Shown: piece by piece, positions 46,566-53,837 of the stretch | Position numbering within the stretch: the first letter of the stretch is position 1 | How the letters are laid out: each line of letters opens with the position of its first letter | Origin: an uncultured Spartobacteria bacterium | Lineage (GTDB): Bacteria; Verrucomicrobiota; Verrucomicrobiia; Chthoniobacterales; JAATET01 | Direction of reading: 5' to 3' | Length of the DNA stretch: 64,000 bases | Assembly: GCA_938011325.1 (NCBI GenBank) | Contig: CALLUD010000024.1 | Coordinates: forward strand, 1-64,000 | The notes under the pieces: model-generated | What the model saw: the letters and a program-made list of their open reading frames with translations, nothing else | Databases searched by the model: none | Told to the model about the DNA's origin: nothing | Translations under genes and position numbers: made by a program

Positions 46566-47881
46566 CCTCGTGATAAAAACCTCCCGCCGTTCCGTTGCAA
46601 GCCGACTTCTTCGCCCCGCCGGAACGTCTTCACGACGCGGGTGCGCAACAACCTTCCCACATAAGGCGATGTCTTGTGACGGTAGAGCAACTCGTCCGCC
46701 GCGATCTCCCTCGGCTCCTCGCGTCGCACCAGAATGAAATCCGCGTCGCAGCCCGGTTCGAGCCTTCCCTTTCGATCGCCAATTCCGAATCGGGCCGCAG
46801 GCACTCTCGAGAGCTTCTCCCAGATTTCCGGAAGACGGTCCGGCGCGGCATCGAGCACGGCATCCAACAACGCGACGAACCCATGCTGCGCGCCCATGAT
46901 GCCTCCCCACATCTCGAAAAGATCGTCGCCCATCTTCATCTCCGGCGGCGCAGGGGAATGGTCGGACCCCACGCAATCGATCTTCCCGCGAAGCAGCAAA
47001 TTCCACAACTCCGCCCTCACCGCGTCCGCGCGCAACGGCGGCGCGCACTTCGCCATGGCTCCGTGCTCCAGCATCGCCTGCTCCGACATCAGCAAATGAT
47101 GCGGGCACGCTTCGCAGGTGATATCGAGTCCCTCGCGACGCGCGTCGACCACCAAATCCACCGCCACCGGCGCGCTCAAGTGAACCACATGCAGTGCGCA
47201 GCAAGTGTCCCGCGCGGTCTCGATCGCCATCTCCACCGCCCGCACTTCCGACTCGATCGGACGCGAGTCGAACCAGGCCCGTGCGTCCCGCCCCCCGGCG
47301 GCGCGAATTTCCTGCGTTTTCGCGGCAATGATTTCCGGGTCCTCCGCATGCACCGCCACCGGCAGCCGCAGATCCGCCGCGATCTTCATGCCCTCCCGCA
47401 ACGTCGCACGGTCCACTCCCGGAAAATCCGCCGTCCCGCTGTCGATCAGGAACGCCTTGAATCCGACCACCCCGCATTCCGCCAGCTCCGGGAGGCGGTT
47501 CGCATTTCCGGGAATCAGCCCGCCCCACAGCGCAAAATCGAGCACCGAGCTCACCTCGCCCGCGCGCTTCTTGGCCTCGAACGACTCCCGATCGATCGTC
47601 GGCGGCGCGGCGTTGAGCGGCATGTCGATGAAGCTCGTGCCTCCGCCGGCCGCGAGCGCCGCAGCCCCCGTGGCAAACCCCTCCCAATGCTCCCGGCCCG
47701 GCTCGTTGAAATGCACGTGCGAGTCCACGACGCCCGGCAGCACCCACATTCCGCCGGCATCCAGCACGTTCGCGTCATCATCAAGATTCCCGCTGATTTC
47801 GACGATCCGCCCCTCCGCCACACGCAGGTCGAGCAACTCGAAACCCCGCGGCGTCAATACCTTCCCGTTCCGAACGACCAT
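46562..47881 (-). CDS. allB: Allantoinase
   Basis: This 439-residue amidohydrolase opens the ring of allantoin to allantoate. The metal-binding HVHFNEPGREHWEG, the lysine in GFKAFL, the HLSAP histidine and GSDHSPAPPE fit AllB. The start at ATG 47881 (MVVRNGKVL) is the usual beginning; TTG at 47899 would add six residues. It heads the downstream allB-ughY-uah-xdh-ade run, with 82 bp to the divergent nitroreductase gene. Confidence 0.92.
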   Translation of the reverse strand: MVVRNGKVLTPRGFELLDLRVAEGRIVEISGNLDDDANVLDAGGMWVLPGVVDSHVHFNEPGREHWEGFATGAAALAAGGGTSFIDMPLNAAPPTIDRESFEAKKRAGEVSSVLDFALWGGLIPGNANRLPELAECGVVGFKAFLIDSGTADFPGVDRATLREGMKIAADLRLPVAVHAEDPEIIAAKTQEIRAAGGRDARAWFDSRPIESEVRAVEMAIETARDTCCALHVVHLSAPVAVDLVVDARREGLDITCEACPHHLLMSEQAMLEHGAMAKCAPPLRADAVRAELWNLLLRGKIDCVGSDHSPAPPEMKMGDDLFEMWGGIMGAQHGFVALLDAVLDAAPDRLPEIWEKLSRVPAARFGIGDRKGRLEPGCDADFILVRREEPREIAADELLYRHKTSPYVGRLLRTRVVKTFRRGEEVGLQRNGGRFLSRG

Positions 47882-47963
47882 CGTTCCAGCGTCAAGCAAT
47901 TCGCATGCGCGGACAACGCGATTTCCCTACGTCCTTCGCTCCCGCCTCGGGCGATCTCCCGAT

Positions 47964-48563
47964 ATGACCACGCAACACAGCGCGAAGACCAACCGCACCG
48001 CCGACTATCCGATCGAGCCGTTGATTCTCGCCCGCTGGTCGCCGCGAGCCATGAGCGGCGAACCGATTACCGAAACCGAGCGCAACACGCTCTTCGAGGC
48101 CGCGCGATGGGCACCGTCGACCTACAACGAACAGGAATGGCGTTTCCTTTACGCGATGCGCGACACCCCGGCGTGGGACACGTTCTTTGGCCTCCTCGTG
48201 GAGGCGAATCAGGTGTGGTGTCGCAACGCCGCAATGCTCGCCGTCATCGCCGCGAAGAAGACGTTTACGCTGAATGGAAAGCCGAATCCCGTGCACCTCT
48301 TCGATTGCGGAAACGCATTCGAGAATCTCGCGTTGCAGGGCACGGCCATGGACCTCGTCGTGCACGGCATGTCGGGATTCGACTATCAAAAGGCGCGCAC
48401 CGAGCTTGCCATCCCGGATGACTTCGAGGTGGTGGCCATGTTCGCCGTCGGCCGGCATGGTCCCACGGCCACCCTCCCGAAGGAATTGCAGGATCGCGAG
48501 ACCCCCTCCGACCGCAAACCGCTCGACGCCATTGTCTGCGAAGGCAAATTTCGTTTCCCCTGA
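47964..48563 (+). CDS. Nitroreductase family protein
   Basis: The 199-residue FMN-dependent oxidoreductase has typical features: RWSPRAM near the start, FEAARWAPSTYNEQEWRF binding FMN, and GTAMDLVVHGMSGFD and FAVGRHGPT later. These proteins reduce quinones or nitro compounds with NAD(P)H. The physiological substrate is unknown. It diverges from allB and is followed 13 bp later by a small membrane protein. Confidence 0.87.
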   Translation: MTTQHSAKTNRTADYPIEPLILARWSPRAMSGEPITETERNTLFEAARWAPSTYNEQEWRFLYAMRDTPAWDTFFGLLVEANQVWCRNAAMLAVIAAKKTFTLNGKPNPVHLFDCGNAFENLALQGTAMDLVVHGMSGFDYQKARTELAIPDDFEVVAMFAVGRHGPTATLPKELQDRETPSDRKPLDAIVCEGKFRFP

Positions 48564-48576
48564 CACCATTCACCCC

Positions 48577-48786
48577 ATGAAACGACTCACGATTCCCCTT
48601 CCCCGGCTTGCGCTCATCATCGGCACCCGTGCCATGGCCAGCGCAGGCCTCGCCCTCCTGCTCGCCGATCGACTGGACAAGAAGCAACGCCACGCCGTCG
48701 GCTGGACGCTGATCGGCGTGGGCATCGCCACCACACTCCCTCTCCTGGCCGAAACGCTCGCAGAGAATCGAGACAACCCGCAGTAA
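48577..48786 (+). CDS. Small membrane protein, hypothetical
   Basis: The 69-residue protein has two hydrophobic segments (about 8-31 and 42-58) separated by a basic loop (DRLDKKQRHA). The N-terminus is basic and the tail acidic. It likely spans the inner membrane twice. There is no family assignment. It follows the nitroreductase gene after 13 bp on the same strand. Confidence 0.65.
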   Translation: MKRLTIPLPRLALIIGTRAMASAGLALLLADRLDKKQRHAVGWTLIGVGIATTLPLLAETLAENRDNPQ

Positions 48787-48819
48787 TTCCCCACGAACTG
48801 ATCTCCTCCCCGCGGAAAA

Positions 48820-49134
48820 TCGATCTTCGACAAGGTAGAGTGCTACTGTGGCGGGGTATGTTGCTTCTTTGACCGCGTAGATTGCTCTTTCGACCGCGTA
48901 GATTGCTCTTTCGACCGCTTAGATTGCTACTTTGATCGCGTATATTGCTCTTTCGACCGCGTAAGATCGTCCTTCGACCAAGTAGATCGCCCCTTCGACC
49001 AGGTAGATCGGTCCGTCGACAGGCTGACCGCCCCCTGGCACGCTGTTCCCTCCACTGAACACACCGTTCCCTCCGCCAGGCACGCTGCTCCCTCGAATGG
49101 AAACGCCGTTACCTTTGCTGGGCAGGTCGTTCCC
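48820..49134. repeat. 21-bp tandem repeat array, 15 units
   Basis: Fifteen consecutive 21-base units fill the 449-bp gap between 48787 and 49235. Units at 48841-48987 share TGCTCTTTCGACCGCGTAGA-like cores; units at 49030-49134 share CACGCTGTTCCCTCC-like cores, so there are two sub-families in one unbroken 21-base phase. On the minus strand the frame encodes seven-residue repeats (AIYAVER-type, then GNGV-type), interrupted by one TAA at 48919-48921 where neighbouring units read TAC. Upstream in-frame ATG is at 49146. The array could be a decayed repeat protein or a non-coding minisatellite. Confidence 0.85.
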
Positions 49135-49235
49135 CGGGGGTCGCATGATCACCCGCGCGCTCCCAAGCGGAAAATACTCAGGTATTCTGCCCGGAAACTT
49201 TTGCAATTCCCCCGCGAGTCCCTACGGTGCCTGTT

Positions 49236-49724
49236 ATGCAAATCACTTCCGGAAAAGTCGTCAGCATCGACTACACCCTCACCGACGATCAGCAGCAGAC
49301 GCTCGATTCGTCGATCGGACACGAGCCGCTGTCCTACCTGCATGGCTCCAGGCAGATCATCCCGGGCCTCGAAAAGGCGCTCGAGGGGAAGTCGTCCGGC
49401 GACCAGTTGCGGGTCACCATCGAGGCGAAGGACGCCTACGGACTGCGTGACGAGTCGATGGTCGGCATCATTCCGCGAAGCAGCATTCAAGGCGTTCCGG
49501 AGATCGTTCCGGGCATCCGGCTTCAGGCCAGAACGCCGAACGGCGACGTTCAGATCCTCACCGTCACGCACGTGGAGGGCGATCAGGTCACCGTGGATGG
49601 CAACCATCCCCTCGCCGGCGAGAACCTCACCTTCGACGTGACCGTGCGCGACGTGCGCGATGCCACCGAGGAAGAGCTGGCGCACGGCCACGCCCACGGC
49701 CCGGGCGGGCATCATCACCATTAG
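49236..49724 (+). CDS. FKBP-type peptidyl-prolyl isomerase, SlyD-like
   Basis: The 162-residue protein begins MQITSGKVVSIDYTLTDD and has an FKBP fold with the IF (insert-in-flap) chaperone domain seen in SlyD (about 70-120). It ends in a histidine-rich tail (HGHAHGPGGHHHH) that would bind Ni2+ or other metals. It accelerates proline isomerisation and can act as a chaperone. The ATG at 49236 was chosen; GTG 49227 is an alternative. It lies just after the tandem repeat array and ends convergently on the sigma factor gene. Confidence 0.9.
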   Translation: MQITSGKVVSIDYTLTDDQQQTLDSSIGHEPLSYLHGSRQIIPGLEKALEGKSSGDQLRVTIEAKDAYGLRDESMVGIIPRSSIQGVPEIVPGIRLQARTPNGDVQILTVTHVEGDQVTVDGNHPLAGENLTFDVTVRDVRDATEEELAHGHAHGPGGHHHH

Positions 49725-49730
49725 AGAAGG

Positions 49731-51023
49731 CTATTGCCCTTCGCACCGGCGCAGGCGCTCCAGGAGAAACACTTTCTCCGCTTTCAGGCCGGAGAGCTCC
49801 AGCGCCCGCCGGTAGTATGCCGCCGCCTGCTTGAAATTCCCGAGCCGCGAGTGGAATTCCCCCAACACCGCGGGCAGCAGGTAATAGGACTTGAGCTGGT
49901 CGCGATCCTGGATTGCTTCCACGGCGCGAATTCCCGCCTCCGGTCCCTCGACGTTTGCCAGCGCCACGGCGCGATTCAACGCGATCACCGGTGAATCGTC
50001 GTGGGCGAGCCAGAGGTCGTAGAGATACAGGATGCGTGCCCAATCCGTCTCCTCGTCGCTCGCGGCGGTGCAATGGCACACTGCGATACCGGCCTGAATG
50101 TGATACTCGGTCAGCACATCCCCGGCCGTCGCCGCTTCGAGTTCCCGGATGCCGGCGACAATCATCCCGCGATCCCATTTCGCGCGATCCTGCTCGGTGA
50201 GGCGCAGCATGTTGCCATCGGAATCCGTGCGGCCGGGCAGTCTCGCGGCATTGAGGAGCATGAGCGCCAGCAGGGCGTGCGTGCGCGGGTCGTCACCCAC
50301 CGGATGGGCCGCCAGCAGCGAGGTGAGCCGGATGGCCTCCATGCACAGCTCCTCCCGCACGAGCTGATCGCCGGTGGAGGCCTTGTAACCTTCGTTGAAA
50401 AGCAGGTAGAGCGTCTTCAGAACGCCGTCGAGGCGCTCGGGAAGCTGCGGACCGGCCGGAATTTCAAAAGGGATCTTCTCGTCGCGGATCTTCTGCCGCG
50501 CCCGCGTGAGGCGTTTTTCGATCGCGGCGTCGGAGGCAAAAAAAGCGCGCGCGATCTCCGCGGGGCTGAATCCGCAAAGCGTCCGCAATGCCAGCGCGGT
50601 CTGCGCCTCGGGCGGCAACGCCGGGTGACAGCACACAAACATCAATCGCAGCCGATCATCCTGGATCTCGCCGTCAAGGGTCGGCGCGCCATTCGGGCCC
50701 TCGCCCGAGGACCAGCGGTCCATCGAGGCCTCGATCTCGGGCTGCTTGTCGCGAAACCGCTTTTCGCGGCGGACGACATCGAGCGCGACGCGTTTCGCCG
50801 TTTGCGTGAGCCACGCCGCAGGATTGTCGGGCAGGCCGTAATAGGGCCAGGTTTGCAACGCCCGAACCAGCGCCTCCTGCACGACATCCTCGGCGAGCTG
50901 CAGGCGCTCGATGCCGAAGATGCCGGTCATCACCGACACCAGCTTCCCCGCCTCCTCACGAAAGAGGCGCTCCGTCAGTCGCGCGACTTCCGGAGGCTCC
51001 GGTCGCTTCGACGGAATTCTCAC
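49731..51023 (-). CDS. ECF RNA polymerase sigma factor, ECF42-like
   Basis: The 430-residue protein has sigma region 2 (about 22-110) and region 4 (about 125-185) in the ECF format. It is followed by a C-terminal extension of about 220 residues (DUF6596), with TPR-like helices, that replaces the usual anti-sigma control. The GTG start overlaps the DGPF/YCII gene stop. ECF42 sigma factors are known to be encoded next to DGPF proteins, which is exactly the case here. It is the last gene of a five-gene minus-strand run. Confidence 0.9.
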   Translation of the reverse strand: MRIPSKRPEPPEVARLTERLFREEAGKLVSVMTGIFGIERLQLAEDVVQEALVRALQTWPYYGLPDNPAAWLTQTAKRVALDVVRREKRFRDKQPEIEASMDRWSSGEGPNGAPTLDGEIQDDRLRLMFVCCHPALPPEAQTALALRTLCGFSPAEIARAFFASDAAIEKRLTRARQKIRDEKIPFEIPAGPQLPERLDGVLKTLYLLFNEGYKASTGDQLVREELCMEAIRLTSLLAAHPVGDDPRTHALLALMLLNAARLPGRTDSDGNMLRLTEQDRAKWDRGMIVAGIRELEAATAGDVLTEYHIQAGIAVCHCTAASDEETDWARILYLYDLWLAHDDSPVIALNRAVALANVEGPEAGIRAVEAIQDRDQLKSYYLLPAVLGEFHSRLGNFKQAAAYYRRALELSGLKAEKVFLLERLRRCEGQ

Positions 51024-51421
51024 TCCGCGGCCGTCGCCATCGCGGCTTCATCGCGGGCGCGCGCCCGGCTGGGGCACAACTCAGCCACCGGCCGCACCTC
51101 GACGACGAGCCCGTGCTCGAGCGCCGGATTTTCTCTGGCGATCGCAAGCGCTTCCTCGAACGTGCATTCCGCAAGCATGAAGTAGCCGCCGATTGCTTCC
51201 TTCGACTCCGCGAACGGACCGTCGGAAATCGTCTGTCCGCCCTTCCCGGACACGAGCTTGCCGGTATTCTCCAGTGGATGCCCGCCCAGGACCTTTCCTT
51301 CCTTCGTAAGGCGGTCGAACCACGCCATCCAGCGGTCGACGACCTCCTGAAGCTCCGCGGGCGAGAGTTCCCTGTCCCAGTTGTTGCCGCGAAAGAGCAG
51401 CAGGTGCTTCGATTTTTCCAT
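51020..51421 (-). CDS. YCII/DGPF-domain protein
   Basis: The 133-residue protein contains the eponymous ISDGPFAESKEAIGGYF motif of the YCII-related (DGPF) domain. Such proteins are found next to ECF42 sigma factors, as here (4-bp overlap). The C-terminal tail is Ala-rich (RARARDEAAMATAAE). Function is unknown; a small-ligand-binding or signalling role has been proposed for the family. Confidence 0.92.
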   Translation of the reverse strand: MEKSKHLLLFRGNNWDRELSPAELQEVVDRWMAWFDRLTKEGKVLGGHPLENTGKLVSGKGGQTISDGPFAESKEAIGGYFMLAECTFEEALAIARENPALEHGLVVEVRPVAELCPSRARARDEAAMATAAE

Positions 51422-51433
51422 GGCTTGCGTGGG

Positions 51434-51799
51434 TTAGTCGGCTGAAACGAGGACTTCGAATCCGCTGTAGGCCATCCGCTTGCAGTCGAACGGCGGCCCT
51501 GCTTCACCGCACATCTCATTCATTCGCGGATCCGCCATCACCTTCGCATTCACCTCGTCGCGATGTTCGCGCGAACGATAGACGATCCACGCGAAAATCA
51601 CCGTCTCCGCGTCCGATGCACCGGCGAGCTGAGGGAATGAAATCATCTCCGGGGCATTCGGGTCTTCGCAGACGCATTCCACGTAGTCGAGAGCACCATG
51701 CTCCTTCCAGACGGCACAGGCTTGTTCCGCGATGCTCTTGTATTGGTCGATCTTGTCCTTTGGAAGCGGCAGGACAAAGCCGTCGATGTATTTGGGCAT
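51434..51799 (-). CDS. DUF1428 family protein
   Basis: The 121-residue protein fits DUF1428: start MPKYIDGFVLPLPKDK, FAWIVYRSREHRDEVN and the C-terminal GFEVLVSA. It adopts a ferredoxin-like (dimeric alpha+beta barrel) fold in known members. The ATG at 51799 lies 35 bp after the upstream SRPBCC stop. It is the third gene of the DUF899-SRPBCC-DUF1428-DGPF-sigma run. Confidence 0.88.
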   Translation of the reverse strand: MPKYIDGFVLPLPKDKIDQYKSIAEQACAVWKEHGALDYVECVCEDPNAPEMISFPQLAGASDAETVIFAWIVYRSREHRDEVNAKVMADPRMNEMCGEAGPPFDCKRMAYSGFEVLVSAD

Positions 51800-51834
51800 G
51801 AGTTTGGATGGTTTGGGGTTTGGTTGCAGGGAAA

Positions 51835-52380
51835 TCAGTTCGCCGTCTGCGCGGAGGCGACGCGGTTCAAGTTTGCCAGGCCTTCCTCGAAATAGGTGCC
51901 GACGATCTTGTCGCAGTCCATGAAGAGGCCGACCGCCTTTGCGACGAAGTTGTTCCTTCCGGTCATGGTCCACGTCACCAACGTGCCATTTCCCTCGGGC
52001 CGGAAGGTGAACTCCGTCTCACTGGTGCCCGGGAACGGCTTGTAAAATTCCATGTGAAATCCCACGAGCTCGAGCGGCTTGCTTTCGGTGATCGTCATTT
52101 TTCCCTCGCCGACCTGTTCGTTTCCCGCCCACGCAAAAGTCGCGCCAACCCCGGCCTCCGGTCCGGAGAACGCGTATTTCGCGTCGGGATCGAGTGGCGC
52201 CCACGGCGACCAGCTGTTCCAATTCTGGAGGTTGTCGACCTTCTCGAACACGACGGTCGGCGGCGCATCGATAACCGCCGAGCGTGTGACTTTAAACTCG
52301 TCGGGCCGCGAGGCAATGAACAGGCAAAGAACCACCAGCAGAACCGCCAGCACGCCGAGGATTTTGAGAAAGAGTTTCAT
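51835..52380 (-). CDS. Membrane-anchored SRPBCC domain protein
   Basis: The 181-residue protein starts with a transmembrane helix (about 5-23) and then has a polyketide-cyclase/SRPBCC fold (about 30-175): SAVIDAPPTVVFEKVDNLQNW and TLVTWTMTGRN are typical. It probably binds a hydrophobic ligand at the membrane surface. It lies 8 bp downstream of the DUF899 gene. The gene belongs to the ECF42-type cluster. Confidence 0.85.
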   Translation of the reverse strand: MKLFLKILGVLAVLLVVLCLFIASRPDEFKVTRSAVIDAPPTVVFEKVDNLQNWNSWSPWAPLDPDAKYAFSGPEAGVGATFAWAGNEQVGEGKMTITESKPLELVGFHMEFYKPFPGTSETEFTFRPEGNGTLVTWTMTGRNNFVAKAVGLFMDCDKIVGTYFEEGLANLNRVASAQTAN

Positions 52381-52388
52381 GGCATTGG

Positions 52389-53129
52389 TCAGTCGTGGCT
52401 GCAGCAGCGGGTGGATTCGGTCGAACTGGTCTCGTAGCGGTCGTGATGCCGCACCCAGTCCATCGTGGATGTCTCGTTGCGGCCTTTCGGCACGAAATCG
52501 AGGAACGCGAACGCGCCGATCAGGCTTTCCCCTCCCCGCGCATGGGACGAGTAGGTGTGGAAAATCTCTCCGGCATCGTTGCGAACAAACACGCTCTCGC
52601 CGTGCAGGTCTTCAAACCCCATGTCGCAGGACGCGTAGTTGTATTCGACCGGGCCGGCCGCCAGCTGCTCCGGAGTGAACGACACGCCGAAGTCGTAGTT
52701 GAAGTCGCTGCCGGCGGAGGACACCCATCGGAAGGTCCAGCCCATTCGCTCCTTGAACGGCTCAAGCTCCTTCCACGGCGCCCGCGACACCGCCGCGAAG
52801 GAAAGATCCGCATGTTCGAAATGCTGTCGCGCGGCATCGACATGATCCGAAATGAAAGAACAACCGTCGCAGCCCTCACTCCATCCCGGACCAAACATGA
52901 AGTGGTAAATGAAGAGCTGGCTGCGTCCATCGAAGAGGTCACCGAGCGAAACGCGTCCCTCGGGCCCTTCGAACACGTAGTCCTTCTCCACACGCACCCA
53001 GGGGAGCGCGCGGCGCTCCGCACAGATTTGATCGCGCAATCGGGTGAGTTCCTTTTCCCGTCGCAACAGCGCTTTGCGGGCGACCAGCCACTCTTCGCGG
53101 GAAACGACTTTGTGAGTCTCGGCATTCAT
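52389..53129 (-). CDS. DUF899 thioredoxin-like protein
   Basis: The 246-residue protein fits DUF899: HKVVSREEWLVARKALL at the start, YHFMFGPGWSEGCDGCSF with two cysteines, FTRWVSSAGSDFNYDFGV, and FHTYSSHARG. Members have a thioredoxin-like fold and often neighbour ECF sigma genes. The C-terminus has two adjacent cysteines (TRCCSHD). It is the first gene of the five-gene minus-strand run; 89 bp separate it from the upstream lipoprotein gene. Confidence 0.9.
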   Translation of the reverse strand: MNAETHKVVSREEWLVARKALLRREKELTRLRDQICAERRALPWVRVEKDYVFEGPEGRVSLGDLFDGRSQLFIYHFMFGPGWSEGCDGCSFISDHVDAARQHFEHADLSFAAVSRAPWKELEPFKERMGWTFRWVSSAGSDFNYDFGVSFTPEQLAAGPVEYNYASCDMGFEDLHGESVFVRNDAGEIFHTYSSHARGGESLIGAFAFLDFVPKGRNETSTMDWVRHHDRYETSSTESTRCCSHD

Positions 53130-53218
53130 GGGTTTTCATTCTCGCGACGAACGAACGTCCTCCCGCCGGACAACTTTTCGAAAAATTTTTCGAAAATCGC
53201 GAGAAGCGATCGCCGGTG

Positions 53219-53743
53219 TTATCCGTTGCGCGGCTTGTGAACGGGCACGTCGTTGGTCAGCACGCCGTAAACGGAGCCATCCCCCGACAGCAGCGGAATG
53301 GAGTAGGTCTGCATCCAGACGTCGCCGCCTTCCACGTCGAAATACGGCTCGCTCCAGCAGGCCTCCATTCGATGGATCGGTTTCCAATACCACTCCATCC
53401 GCAGGTAGTTGTAATTGGGCAGCGCAAGCTCGCGCGTCGCGAATCCCCGCCCGTGCCGGTAAACGTAGATCGCGGGCTTGGGCGTCTTGCCCGCGGGCGG
53501 CGGACCGGGGGCGAAGGCCATTCCATACACCTCGGGATGCTGCGCGAGGTATTGCTTGAGCAGTCGCACCATCCCTGCGCGACCCGGCTGCTGTTGCGTG
53601 ATGGTGGACGCCAGCGCGGGCAGATCCTTCACCACAATCGATTTCGCCTCCTCGACTGCGGCGGGACGCACGTCGCGAGGGGTGTAACACGCGCTCAGGC
53701 CGGCAAGCGCGACAGCAATGGCCAGGGGGAACAATGCTTTCAT
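53219..53743 (-). CDS. Lipoprotein with Cache-like sensor domain
   Basis: The 174-residue precursor has a signal peptide with lipobox LSAC (cysteine 19). The mature part has features of a Cache/PDC fold: YVYRHGRGF, WYWKPIHRMEACWSEPYFD, and MQTYSIPLLSGDGSVYGVLTNDVPV. Cache domains bind small ligands outside the cell, but usually in kinases or chemoreceptors. Here the domain is a lone lipoprotein. It could deliver a ligand signal to another protein, such as the kinase at 55888, but there is no direct evidence. Confidence 0.72.
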   Translation of the reverse strand: MKALFPLAIAVALAGLSACYTPRDVRPAAVEEAKSIVVKDLPALASTITQQQPGRAGMVRLLKQYLAQHPEVYGMAFAPGPPPAGKTPKPAIYVYRHGRGFATRELALPNYNYLRMEWYWKPIHRMEACWSEPYFDVEGGDVWMQTYSIPLLSGDGSVYGVLTNDVPVHKPRNG

Positions 53744-53837
53744 CGTCGTTCGCCCCACCTTACGCCATCCCCACCCCCATTGCATGCCAGAACTTCCGGG
53801 ACGGGCTGCGCACCGGGCAGCCCATCCCGGCATCGTC

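Noticed and set aside
48820..49134. A CRISPR array
   Set aside because: The units are contiguous with no unique spacers, 21 bases long and diverging progressively, and no cas genes are nearby.
48919..49206. An intact repeat-protein gene on the minus strand
   Set aside because: The frame is open for 95 codons but ends at a single-base stop within the repeats and has a TTG or weak ATG start, so it is reported as a repeat rather than as a gene.
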